Part shown: piece by piece, positions 39,635-52,000 of the stretch
How positions within the stretch are numbered: the stretch's first letter is position 1
Layout: each line of letters begins with the position of its first letter
Made by a program: the position numbers and the translations under genes
Source: Scatophagus argus
Taxonomy: Eukaryota; Chordata; Actinopteri; Scatophagidae
NCBI RefSeq assembly: GCF_020382885.2
Contig: NC_058506.1
Coordinates: 5,642,001-5,706,000, forward strand
Direction: 5' to 3'
DNA length: 64,000 nucleotides
The notes under the pieces: model-generated
What the model saw: the letters and a program-made list of their open reading frames with translations, nothing else
Told to the model about the DNA's origin: nothing
The model's database searches: none

Positions 39635-41440
39635 ATGCAGATATGTAGTGTGTGCAACGAACATACACCGAAGTACAGATGTCCAGTCTGCAAAACAAGA
39701 TAGTAAGTAGTTTTACATTACTGCCTACGAGCTAGCTATCCCCCAGTTAGCTCCCGGTTTGTTTGTTTGTTTGACTAGTATCTTTAGTCGCTACTCAAAC
39801 TTTAAAAACAGTCACATGTGAATAGATAACAACAGCCAATTCTGTGAAGGACAACTGTCTGTTTTTTGTGTGCTGTTTGCAAAAGAATGGCAAATAAACC
39901 GGACTTATCTATTTTGAGCCAAAGCTAACTTACAATTAACTTACGTTACTGTATCAGCATTGTTTGTAAAACACTGCAGTGTTGGTGCCCAGAACTTTAA
40001 AACACTGAGATGCCTGGAGCTAAAAATAAAGAAACACATGAGCGTATACACAGAATATACCACTGACTGAATGTAATGTCGGTAAATTACACGTGAAAAC
40101 AATTTTGGACATCAACACCACATGGGACGGCAACCCACATGGGTCAAAGTGATTTGCGACTTGAAGTCATAGACCGGTATTCTCGCTGTTGAATGAACTA
40201 ACTTAGAGATCAACTACTATTTTGACTGTTTAATACATGGATTAATTGATGTATTCTTTTGGTTTGGATTTTTAATCGCGGAAACAACAGTGTGCCAGAT
40301 AAATTACTGTTTTTTTCCCTGACAGCTGTTCCCTTGGCTGTTACAAGAGGCATAAAGGTAACTAAGATTGGTTTTTGCATTTCAAGTGATGTACTTATGT
40401 GATGTGTGGGCCACCTGTGATCATATTCAAGAGGAAATGTTCTGCTGCTTGTCATCCAATAGCCCACCATCTCATTTCCTTTTTTTGTCCCTAGACACTT
40501 GTCTTCCTATTGAGCAGCCCGCACCCACTGAACCTGAAACTAAAGAAACCTTCAATACTGGTAAGATGTTAAATCTCGCACCGTTCTTGTCACTATCACA
40601 CTTTCTTTAAGTACTGCATCCAGAGCACAAAATGAATTGATTATAAGAGGAGGGCAATATGGATGAAGTTAGCAGAAACATGGTCAAATTCATGTTGACC
40701 GAGTAATGTAACTTGTCCTTTCATACCGTTTTAGATTGATTTGTCATGAAAACTGTGAACAGTCACTGTTTTATAGAAAGATAATAAACAGTATACTAGT
40801 GATTATTTATAATGCTTAGTGTCCAACAGCTTGGCACCAAACTGCACTCATTTCACCCTCTCACTTCACACTGAGGCAGCTTGGGTACTGCAAGCTGAAC
40901 TTGAAAAGTGGTGGCGAATATTTGTGTGACTTAAACTTGTCCAAATTGTCTTCTAATTCTCCCTTTAGTAAACAAAGTCAGACTTCAACCTTGATAATTT
41001 TCATATGCCTTGTGTGAAATACTTTTGGCTTTACTTTGCAGAACCTTGGACGGTTGAGGATCTTCTGCATGAAGATGACATCATTGACAAAGTACCTCTA
41101 CAGAGACTTCAGCTGTTAGGTATTAAAACATCAGTTTTTCTACTGGCAGCATCACGTGTCAAGTGCATTTACCAGTGACCACACAAAGTTTTCAACAAAG
41201 TCAGTTGTGGCTAATACATGTTTTGTTTCCTCTACAGGTCAGTCAAAGGAGCTGAGAGATCTTCTTTGCAACCCCCACCTGAGACAGTTATTACACACTG
41301 TTGACGGTGCAGACAGCAAATGTGATGCGATGAAGGCTGCCATGCAGGAGCCTCTCTTTGTCGAATTCTCAGATCAGTGTTTGAAAATTGTAGAAAATGA
41401 AGCAAACTCAGTAAATTCCAACGAAGATGGTGATTTGTAA
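39635..41440 (+). CDS. znhit3: Zinc finger HIT domain-containing protein 3, 5 exons
   Basis: Nuclear assembly factor of box C/D snoRNPs (partner of NUFIP1), also described as a nuclear-receptor coactivator (TRIP3). Exons: 39635-39702, 40326-40357, 40495-40560, 41042-41119, 41238-41440; phases agree and give 148 residues (human 155). The N-terminal HIT zinc finger has all eight ligands: C4, C7, C16, C19, C24, C28, H32, C36. It is split over three exons, exon 2 having only 32 bp. The C-terminal part (EPWTVEDLL, then SKELRDLLCNPHLRQLL) is the conserved NUFIP1-binding region, ending in an acidic tail. Poly(A) signal at 41,581-41,586. Gene order znhit3-myo19-pigw-ggnbp2 is the human 17q12 order. 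Confidence 0.96.
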
Positions 41441-43022
41441 ACTAGTTTTCTATATTATTAATCTTTGATCAGATTTTTTTGTGGGACAGACAATAAGTAT
41501 TTTAAATGTCAAATGCAATAAGCCACATGTTACTGTAATCCTTTGTGCTGTTCCTGTCCTGTGTATGTATATAGTGTACAAATAAATGTTTTCAAACTAT
41601 CAGTCCTTGAGTCCATACCAAAGGCTTTACAGTACAGTTAACGAGTCACTTGTAAAATGGCTGATCACATGTAGACACAGTCTGAAGTAGAAGGAAAACA
41701 TTCTGCAGGCAAAATTTTAGAACAGACATTTACTTCAACAAAACAGTAATTTCAAGATTAACATATTTCAAGTTGTCCCTTGGTACCACTGACACAAAAG
41801 TATACTGATTTCAAATTCTAAACTGTCATGATGATTCAGACACGCATCAGTGGATCTATAGCTGGAACAGGTTAAAAGAGTGGGCTTGTTTAGCCAGCAA
41901 AGGAAGGTGCTATATGCTGTCCCTGTGGGTAATGTGTTGCATCAAACGAGGAGAAGCGGTTAAGTTACATTAATAAAAGTGTAACACTTATAGCAAAAAG
42001 TTGTTTTGAATATAATAAAACTTGTTGGTTATAATACCACAAATACTAGTATAAAAAGACTTTGGTATGTTGTACAGTACTTGCATTAATGCTTTGGAAC
42101 GCAGCAGATAAAAATCCTCATAGAATGTGCTGTAGTCAAACATTTAGCAGATGTGTATAATATAAAGAGCCCTTACTGAAGAAAGAGCAGCAATAAATGG
42201 TTTCATCCCATCCCTGCATCACATAAGTGTTGCGTCTGCTTGTTCATGGCTTTTTGTCAGTCTGTTACTATATGTGAGCAGGTGTGTGGTTTTAATGTGC
42301 AATGTGCGCTTTACATGTGCAAAACTTGCTTAATTACTTTTCCCCAGCATAAATCACACTTAATAGATGTTGGACAATGATAACCTACATAATAATATGT
42401 TCATCTGAATCACTATATATTTTTTTTGTTTTTTTACACCTACACAATAAATCTATCAAACCGGACTTAATAATAAATAGATATAAAAACAGCCTTTTCG
42501 TGATTCCAATGTAGATTTCAAGAAAGGCACTTGTCAAAGGCCCAATACTTTGATCAACACTTTTGACACAATGCATATTTTACAAATGATCAACAATAGT
42601 ATTTCTGCTTTATCTCAGATAATAACAGGTCAGTGTTTCTAGATAGCTGACTGAGATTTTGAATTAGAGATGATTTTATGATTCCCTGGGGCATGAAGGC
42701 CACCGCATATGATTGTTTCTAAGAAGGTCAGGCTAAGAGCAGTGCATTATCTTAACCTGACCACCTGTGAGGTTAAAATATTATGCAAGGGTGCAGGTTT
42801 TGCAGATCTTTGCATCCTTGTAAAATACAATGAGATAAACTTTGGCATTCTTGAAAAAAAACAACAACATTAATTATAGCTGTAAATGATCACTTTAAAC
42901 AAACACATTTAGTGAAATAACAGCTTAAAATACCAGGTTTCTCATCTCTCTGTCAGATTATGGAGGAGCAGTTGCTTTACCGCAAAAGCACCTCTGTGCC
43001 CTCATGTAGGTCATATGAAATC
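41441..43022. other. Convergent intergenic region and 3' UTRs of znhit3 and myo19
   Basis: znhit3 (+) and myo19 (-) end tail-to-tail here. AATAAA at 41,581-41,586 closes znhit3. For myo19 I see no AATAAA on the minus strand; a variant ATTAAA at 42,291-42,296 is the best candidate. No coding exon is supported. Confidence 0.5.
41581..41586 (+). terminator. Polyadenylation signal of znhit3
   Basis: AATAAA 141 bp after the stop codon, followed by a TG/TTT-rich stretch. Confidence 0.75.
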
Positions 43023-46000
43023 TCAGAGTGTTTTCTCTAGCAGGATCTCATTGAACCCTGTCACATCACTCTTCAAGTCTGGTTGCCTGTCAGCATAAAG
43101 AAGTGGAGAATGCTGATAGTGCAGCTTTACAGATCCCTGAAAAGACAAGAAAATGCACTCTCAAATGACTGATCATTAAATCATACAGATTATGAAAATG
43201 TTAGGGGAGATTTAATAGAACTTGTGCGGATGTGCCCTCACCCTGGGTTGAGCCCGTATGGAGGCGAGCCCCTGCGTGTATTGGTTTGTCTCCACCTTAT
43301 ACTTCCCTTTCCGGGAGGGCAGGTTGAGGGAGGCCATCACAGACATCATCTTCTGCAAGCCCGTGGTTGTCAAAGACACGGTGATGGACGGGGCTGAGGC
43401 CAGAGCCAGACCCATGGGCCACCCTCGCACCGTCACAGGCTCCTGAATGGTGGAGAGCTGCACCGAGCCTCGCTCCCTGATAACAGGGTTCAATGCTGGC
43501 ATGTCCACCTCCAAAAGGTCCTTTGCATCATCCAGCTCTGCCTCAGCCAAGGACTTCAATAGTTCCTGCCATAAAAAAAGACACAGTAATTTATATATCA
43601 TCCATATCTCCACGTTTATTTATTTCTTTATTAAATAGGTGCACATTGCACATTGAATATTGCTGTTAACCCTAGAACACTAACGTCGGGTGATTTTCAC
43701 CCACACAATTTTGAAGTGATCGAATTTTACAACCAAATGAAGGGATGTTTTGATACTTTCGACCAAATGTGTGCTCAGTACAGCTGTGAAAGAAAAACCA
43801 AGAGGTGGCCACTGTGTGTCCTATATGGCATGATGAACGCTGGTGTGATAAACTGTATTTTATCCGAGATATTATATCGGGTAAAATATACCCAACGTTA
43901 GTGATGGTGTTACTAATTTTAACGTTAGTGTTCTAGGGTTAATGCAACAGTGCTTTTTTGACTCTGCAGTCCCCGGAGAGGTTTAGCATTGCACCCCTGT
44001 TACATTTTCATGACAGAAAGTTTAAAAAAGGATTGATGCAAAATCCTTTAATATCCATGTATTCTTCATGTCAAAACTAGGCCTACATTACCTGATATCA
44101 CTTTTTTTCCTGACAAAAAATATGAAGTGTAATCTCTCCAAATCTCACCTTCCACTTCCTCCAAGTGCTCTGGATGGCTGCAGCTGCTCTGTTCCATCTC
44201 TGGACCTGCCTCCGAACCAGCCATGACCGCACTGCTGCAGGAGGCATAATACACTTCAGCATCAAACCAAACCGTTTAATGTGCATTGTGGAGAGAAATG
44301 TATGTATAGGTACTCCAATTCAGAAGGAAGTATCAAAAGAATATCTGTCATTAATAGTTAATCAGATGAGCTTCAATATTTGACAGCTTCTGAAGGGAAA
44401 GATCAGACCGCAAACACTGTGTACAGACTCTGACAGCTGGTTCCTGTTGACCAGACAGTGAGGTCAAAGCCAGCAGACTTACACAGTGGGAGTGAGGCCA
44501 CAGAGTTCTACTAGACCACTCAATGGTACCTGGCCAGGGCATTAAGAGTTTACCTGCTTGAATAAGGGTAGCAGACAGTTGGCGGGCGTGGCGTCTGCGG
44601 CGCTGGTATCGCAGCCAGCAGCACTGAATGGAGAAGGCACACTGGGACAGGATCTTCCGCCTCTGATTCTCTAGCAAATCCAGCTATAAGAAAACAGCAA
44701 GGCAGGTCAGTACTCCCAAGTAATTGAAGCACCCAGTAAGCACAATATGGCCAAATAGAAAGAGTTAAAACTTGAATGTAATTTGCAAATTATTTCCCAG
44801 ATTTACATACATGCATACAAATATTAATTATGTATGAGGGTTGCCTGAGTATATAAATGACTGACCATTGACTGGGTGAGAAAAACCTTAGTCCTTCCAC
44901 AGTGCACCCATGAATTGTGTTTTTCACTGTCAATGTTGTGCAAGGAGCCAAACGCCTTGTGTTGTAACACATTATGGAGCAATTTCTGCACCTCTTCCTG
45001 AAGAACGTTGCTAGTTACAGCATTCACATCTAAGACAGAGACAAATTAGAGTGAATTACCGGAAACATAATTCAAGTGTGGACAGAGCAGCACACCAACT
45101 GTCAAGAGATCCACTTTTACTAGACAGTATTAGCTTGACAGTGTGGCAGTCAGCAAGGTAAAAACTGTTCAGTGGGTAAGCGTGAGAAAGGAGAAAAACA
45201 TCAAAATCCACAGCAGTTTCCACAGACATCGGTATGATTGCTGTAAATTCCATGAGTCTTTCAAACGTGCTACTGTAGATTTGGCAGCATTCAGGCTTAG
45301 AGAGCAGGAGGATCCTTAAACATTCACACAAGAGAACAAATCTACAGCCATGCTAGCAGCAGTGTGAGGCTGCACCTTGGCACAGCGGTGCCAAACGCTA
45401 ATGCTAACATGCTCACAGTGACAATATTAACATGATTATTAACCATGTTCTCCATCTTAGTTAAGAGTGTTAATATGCAAATGTTTGCTAATGGTGCTGA
45501 TGGAAACATCATTAGTTTTACAGTGATTTGGGCCAAATTACAATTTTAACCTCATGGTGGTCCTACATGAAAAGGGGAAATTTCTAACAATTCATTCTGA
45601 GGGGATCTTGAAGGTGTGTGTTCACCAAATTTCATTGCAACGGTGCTAGGAAAGGTAATGAGATCACCAGTAGGATTCATCCTGTGTGGACCATGTCTGC
45701 ACAAAATTTCAAAGCAATCCATCTGTAGACATTTGCTGGACTGACCAACATTACCATCCATAAAGCCTCTAGCGCAGCTAAGAATAAGCTGAAAAGAGAG
45801 TTAAGATGAATATTCGAATATTCAAAGTTCAAGCTTAAAGTGATCAGTAATGAGAATGGAAATGTGAAAACAACATGCAAAGCAAGCCCAAATAATCAGA
45901 GGTGCATGCATTTACCTGGAAAGTTCATAAGAAGTTGCAAATTTTGTTAGAAAGTCCTGTTTTTATGCACCAAATGGAAAAGTCCCAAGAAGAGTAGAGA

Positions 46001-49000
46001 ACTGAGGATCAAATTTACTAAGAGGACTAATGAAGGAAAAGGAGAATAAACCAGCAGACCTAAAGAGAGGAAATAAAATCACTCTTTGTACACAATAGAC
46101 ATGCCAAAATTGACTGTAATGGTTCCTGCATTAAACTGTACTTACCAACACAATGACTCCCTGAAGTGAAATTTTGGAATTTTGCAATCAGTCCATAGCG
46201 TTGCATGAAGTCTTTGAAAGGAATTCTACAAAACACAAATGACAAGTCAACGACAAATCCCAGAGAAACAAAGCCGTAAATAAAGGAAAAACGTTTCACC
46301 TTATTGGAAAGCCAGCAGCACTAATATGAATAGTCTCCACAATACCACAGGCCTCCAACTGCACGATAACCTGACAGCGGACAGGAAACATCCATTAAAC
46401 CGTTCCCTTATGAGAACATAGAAAGCTTTGCTGTTGTCACTGTGGTACTACTGTGATGTAGAACATCTACCTCCTCCTTTTTGAAGGTGAGTGGTTTGCA
46501 GTCCGGGTTTGGTTTGATGCAGCGGGTGTAGTGAGGAGTTGTGGTATGAAGGATCCTCATCAGGCTCTCCAAAGAGTTCTACAATCAGACATGAACATCA
46601 GCAGTACAACATCATCAGTACCCCAACCACATTTACTTAAATGTGTAAACCAGGACGTACTTCCGCAGTCGCCAGTATTGAAGAGAAACTCAACTGTCAA
46701 CTACTGAGTCACCTGAACACTAAGCAGATTAAATAGGATGGACAGTTAATTATCTACTTGCTGTATTTCAACTATTTATCCATAACTAATGGTAATACTT
46801 AAAAGGTCAAATAGTTGAAACAGCTTGAGGTATAAAATGGTGACAAAGGTAAAGGTAGTCAAAAAATTGTTCAAGGAGTTAAATGTAATGGATGACTGGC
46901 TGAGATAGAAAGTAAAAAGAGTCAGAAACAGGCGAAATAGTCAGCAAAATGTCACAAAAGAGCTAAATAAGTGGATAAAATACTCTAGATTGCTTTACGT
47001 AATGAACAAACACTTACCTAACAGCCTTTGAAAAAAATAGTGAAAAAGCTTAAGGCAATAGATAAATGTCTAATATCTACCCTCCAAGTGGTAGCAGCAT
47101 AAATCATCTCATTTACAGTCAGCTCAAACTGACACAATTCGAAGATGACGAGTGTTGTCACTGAAGAGCTACTTTACTTCATGCGACAGGACTGTGGGGT
47201 ACATTAGACAAAAGGGTTGGGGACCACAAGCCCCAATAAGCTATTGTTGTCTGTGAACATCATCATCATCAGCTCTTGGAAGTTAACAGTAGCTATAAAT
47301 GATGTGATACACTGGACTGGACTGTTGTGCAATTCTCTGTCTAAATGATGTGTCCCTGTCAACTAAACACAAAATGAAAAACAAAATGAAGTTAACGTTT
47401 TAGCCCACTCCCACCTTGAACTTGGAGACCACAGTGACTTTGCTGAGCCCTTTAGTAGTTGGGTTCTCTGGTTCCTCATGAGTGAAGATCTGGTGCAGCA
47501 GGGGGTTGTCAGACTTCTGAAGCAGGCTGATGAGCTCTGGTGGGACAGGGTCCTATAACACAAAATCCAGTTGGAGATGGGCGGATGGATCTGTGGTCGA
47601 CTGTGTGAACACAATTTAAAAGCTTTTCTTACACACCTTGTTTTTCTCCACCATCCCCTGGATCTGGTAGTTGACTTTACCAGCATAATGGGCCACAGTG
47701 AAGTGTGGCTCCTTGCTGAACTTGTCCCAGCTGATGTTGGTGTTATCACCAAGCTCCTTCTCCAAACGAATCCTGAATGTCTTTGCATCTGAGGCTCGAT
47801 TAAGACGACTCTCCTAAAGGACAGGCAGGTAAAAAAATCAATACATAGATGAATAAAATAAAATGACTGCAATCTTTTGTACATGGAAACAAGGAGCTAA
47901 AAGGAATGATGTCTTTCTATACAAATTTACAACAGGCTTCAACATAAAAAGATACATCCAAACTTGCATAAATTCTTTTCAAAAGAATATCAAATTCCTC
48001 ATATATTTTAACTCTACAGGGAAGACAGGTTTGATACACCACTTCCATTTTAATTAAATACTTCGTACATCATCCAAGACCTTGCAGTCCAAGACAAATG
48101 TTTGCCAGATGATATATTTATTTTACTTCTGTCCCCATGTCATTGTCTTGTAGTGGAATAAAGTTAAATGTGTTTATAAAGTTAAACACATTATGGAATT
48201 GTTAAAGTTAATTTGATGGTATATTTATTATGATTACTTATGATTATGATTATTAATATTGTTTTGTTTTTGTGTGTGTGTTGGTTGCTTTTGCTTTTGG
48301 GTTAACCAAGTAATATACGTTGGATATTGTCTTTGTTATTATTTTTAATATTTAAAACTTTTTTTTTTTATTGTTAAAAACAAATAAATGATCAGCATAC
48401 CTCATTCAGAAGAGAGAACACACTGACAGGGCTTCCTTCTATGAGATCCAAACAGCTCTGGTTGTCTTGGTATTTGACAAAGGACCACTGCAGCCCCTCT
48501 GACACATACTCCTCCTGAGAGCAACAGAGATTAATCCATTTCTCACATGACCCAACGTACAACAAGTTGCTGTCTGATTTAAACAACACATTTCATAGAG
48601 ACTGAAGAAGCCTCCTGAATGTCTGAGACCTGGACCTCAACACAATAAGCAGATCACCATCGGACAAACTACAAACTATAGAAACAGAAAAGCGTCAGAT
48701 GCTACCTGCTGAGCTCTGAGATAATGAGCCACAAAGTGCTGCTGGAGTTTCTCATTGGCGTAGTTGATACACAGCTGCTCCAGATTATTGATGTGGAAAC
48801 ACTCAAACCCGTACACATCTAGAACTCCTGGAGATCACAGGGAGGAGAGGACTGTGTGAGCATGTGAACAGAAACAGGGACAAAAATGACAAATATTTGA
48901 CAATGTAACAGCAATGCTTTTACCTATGAAGTTGCACCAGGTGGGTTTGGCTGCACATATACTGTTGTTGATGAATGTAACCAGCCATTCAAATAATCTG

Positions 49001-52000
49001 TCAGAAAAAAGTAGCATACTTAGTCCAAAAGATAGAGATAAAATATATCTATCCATAAATATAAACTGATAAACAGACAGACAGAATATCATACTGATAT
49101 TCCTCACTGTTTACTGTAAACAAAAAGTGAGGATTATATTTTACATTTAAGTGGTTGTTGTGAAGGACCGCCGATGGCAACTGAGTCTTACTCATGGGAC
49201 AAAAACAAGTTCCTGCATGACCATCCCAGCAACCAGCAACACTGCATCACATTCTGAGAGATCATGGTGTTGTATGAAGAACAGATCCTGATTCTTACTG
49301 GGCGTAGATGACCTTGGCCAGGCAGTCTCTCCTCACGCTGCACTCTGCCTGGGAACAGGGCTTGAGCACGCTCTGCTTCCCCGCCTTCAGCGTCCTCACT
49401 CTCAGACACGTGTGGAGCTCCTCAGCAGGGACGCACAGCAGCTCAGCAGCCCTCTGCAAGAAGTCTAGAACACAGGCAGGAGCTAGAGGCTGTTATCTGG
49501 TTCATGTTTGTTGATAGCTGTTGTCAGGGAGGATGGTGGTGTCATGGAATTCATTCATTGAAAGTATGAAGTATGAAAAGTAGGAATCTTTCTAAATAAA
49601 TCCCTTGAGCATTTATATTTATGTCTGCCTTATGGTTCAAAGAAATGGAGATTTGGAGCACTTTGTAACAGGACGTGATTAATAAGAGCTGATTAAATAT
49701 CGTAAACAAAAAAAATCATATTAAGTACCTCTGGACTGCTCATCTAAGTTACAAGGTTGTGATTCATCTGAAGAAGAGGAGAAATTCACATTTCCCAACT
49801 GCAGAATCCCTGCTAATATCTGCAATGTATTAAAAGAAGAGAAATTCAATACTGTGTTCACAGAAAAAAATAAATAAAATATGCACACAAAACTATCCTG
49901 AAAGTTGATGATTAAACAACACCTAACTCTTTACCCTTATTTAGAATTTGTAAGCAATATAAATGTCTAATAAAGAGTTTATATCACATGTTAATGTAAT
50001 CGGTTATAATTTTTTATTAAAGGGACAGTTCACCCCAAAATCAAAAATACATGTTTTTCCTCTAACCTGAAGTGCTATTTATCCATTTAGATTGTTTTGG
50101 TGATGTCTGTCCTCTCTTGAATATAAAGGATATACATGTCACTTCACTTTTGTGTTCGAAGCACCAAATAAATATGAAAAACGGAACAGGAATGACTCCT
50201 TCCAAAAACTAAGACCCAGTTACTCAAGATAATCCACAGACCTTGTTATGAGCTGTTTCATATGGGAACTATTTTCTTTCCACTTCAACAGATCATCAAC
50301 GGATGAGAAGTTCATGCTCATGAGGACCGGTAAAATATATCTTTTGATTCTGTGGTGAACTGTCCCTTTAAAGTATGTATTAACAACCAACAATAATAAT
50401 GAATACATTACCCTAAATATCTGCCTCTGCCTTTCTGCAGTAATGCCCAGATGAACCATTGCCTCAACCGTCTCATAAAAACAATCCTCTACGAAACATT
50501 AAACAAAGAGTAGTTAATTGTGAGAATCACGAAACTATACAGAATAAAAGACAAAAAACTCCCTGAAAATACATGAAAAACAAAAACCAACCCTCGACTG
50601 TTTTTTCAGAATTCGGCAGCCACAAAAAATGTTGGCCGCGCGGCATCTTCCACTCCTTTCTCTGCTCATCTGTGGCCCCTTTCATCATCTGAAAAACAAT
50701 ATGTCCTCAGTATGTATATATTGATATTTTGACATTAAACTTAAATACCAGATGAGCATATGAGGTTGAGTGCAGCCCTGTTAACTCACCTGGTAAAAGA
50801 TGTGGAAGTTCCTCTCATCAGCTGGTTGGCAGGCCACCCTGGTCTTCTCCAGCAAGTATGTGTGTACAGACGCCCCCACTAACAGCTGACACCTTCATGT
50901 GAAAGTAACATGCTCAGCACATTAAACTGACCAGTAGTTTGTATTATAGTACATATATAAAGCAGCAGGGTCAGTAGTATGTACCTGTCTAGTTGGAGCT
51001 GGATGTACTTTCCAAAGCGACTGCTGTTGTTGTTGCGTACTGTACAGGCATTACCTGCACAGAGGGAGTTAACTGAGTGATTTTTCCACAGTGGGGATTT
51101 ACGCATCAACAAGATACCAGCAATTAGTTCACTCACCAAAAGCTTCCATGATGGGGTTGGAGTCCAACACCCTCCTCTCTATCCTCTCCACAGTGTGCTG
51201 ACTCTTTGTCACGGAGGAGGAGGCCGCCACAGTGGCATAATATTTCATCAGGCATCGAGAGGTCCATGTCTATGAAGAAGACAAATTATTGGTCCAGTTA
51301 AGATCACTTACATTTAGGGATGCAACTAATGATTATTTTCCATTTTATGATGAGATGTTTGACAGAAAATTCAACTTTAATCACTAGCCACTCAGAGGTT
51401 TGTTGGTAAGACCAAATAAGCAATTTAATATTCAATATTCAACTTAAAAAAATGCTCAAAGTTTCAGAAGAAGGCATTTTAACTGTCAGTCAAACAATGT
51501 AACAAGTGCTGTTTTACCTTCCCTGCACCGCTCTCCCCGCTGACCACCAAGGATTGGTTCACTGGCTCCAGCTGGCCCTTAACATTCCTGTAGGCTTCTT
51601 CTGCCACAATAAAGATATGTGGTTTGAATTCCTGTTGACAAAAATACACAGACTTATGAAAATGCTGGTCATTCCTGGCTGTAGGGACAGAGCAGTCAGT
51701 GCCTTCAACAGGTTCCAGACTTCCAGAGTTAATGAGTTTGAAGATGTTCTTGACAAAAGGAGGCAAATGAAGAACTTTTTTTCCAATTTAAAACTCTGCA
51801 CCATCAGATATACTGATGAAACATTGATCAAACTGACCCAGTTAATAACAAACCCTATAGAGAAATATACATGAATTAGCTGAATTAAAGTGAGAGACAG
51901 CTGTGACTTTGTAAATACCTGAGGTTGAGGGGCACAGTGATATTCCTTCATCACATCCAGAGAGTAGAGGTCAGGGATTGGCTGGAAGGGGTTAAGAGCC

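Noticed and set aside
51506-51874. 122-codon plus-strand frame over myo19 exon 4
   Set aside because: It is antisense to the P-loop exon of a well-supported gene and has no recognisable similarity.
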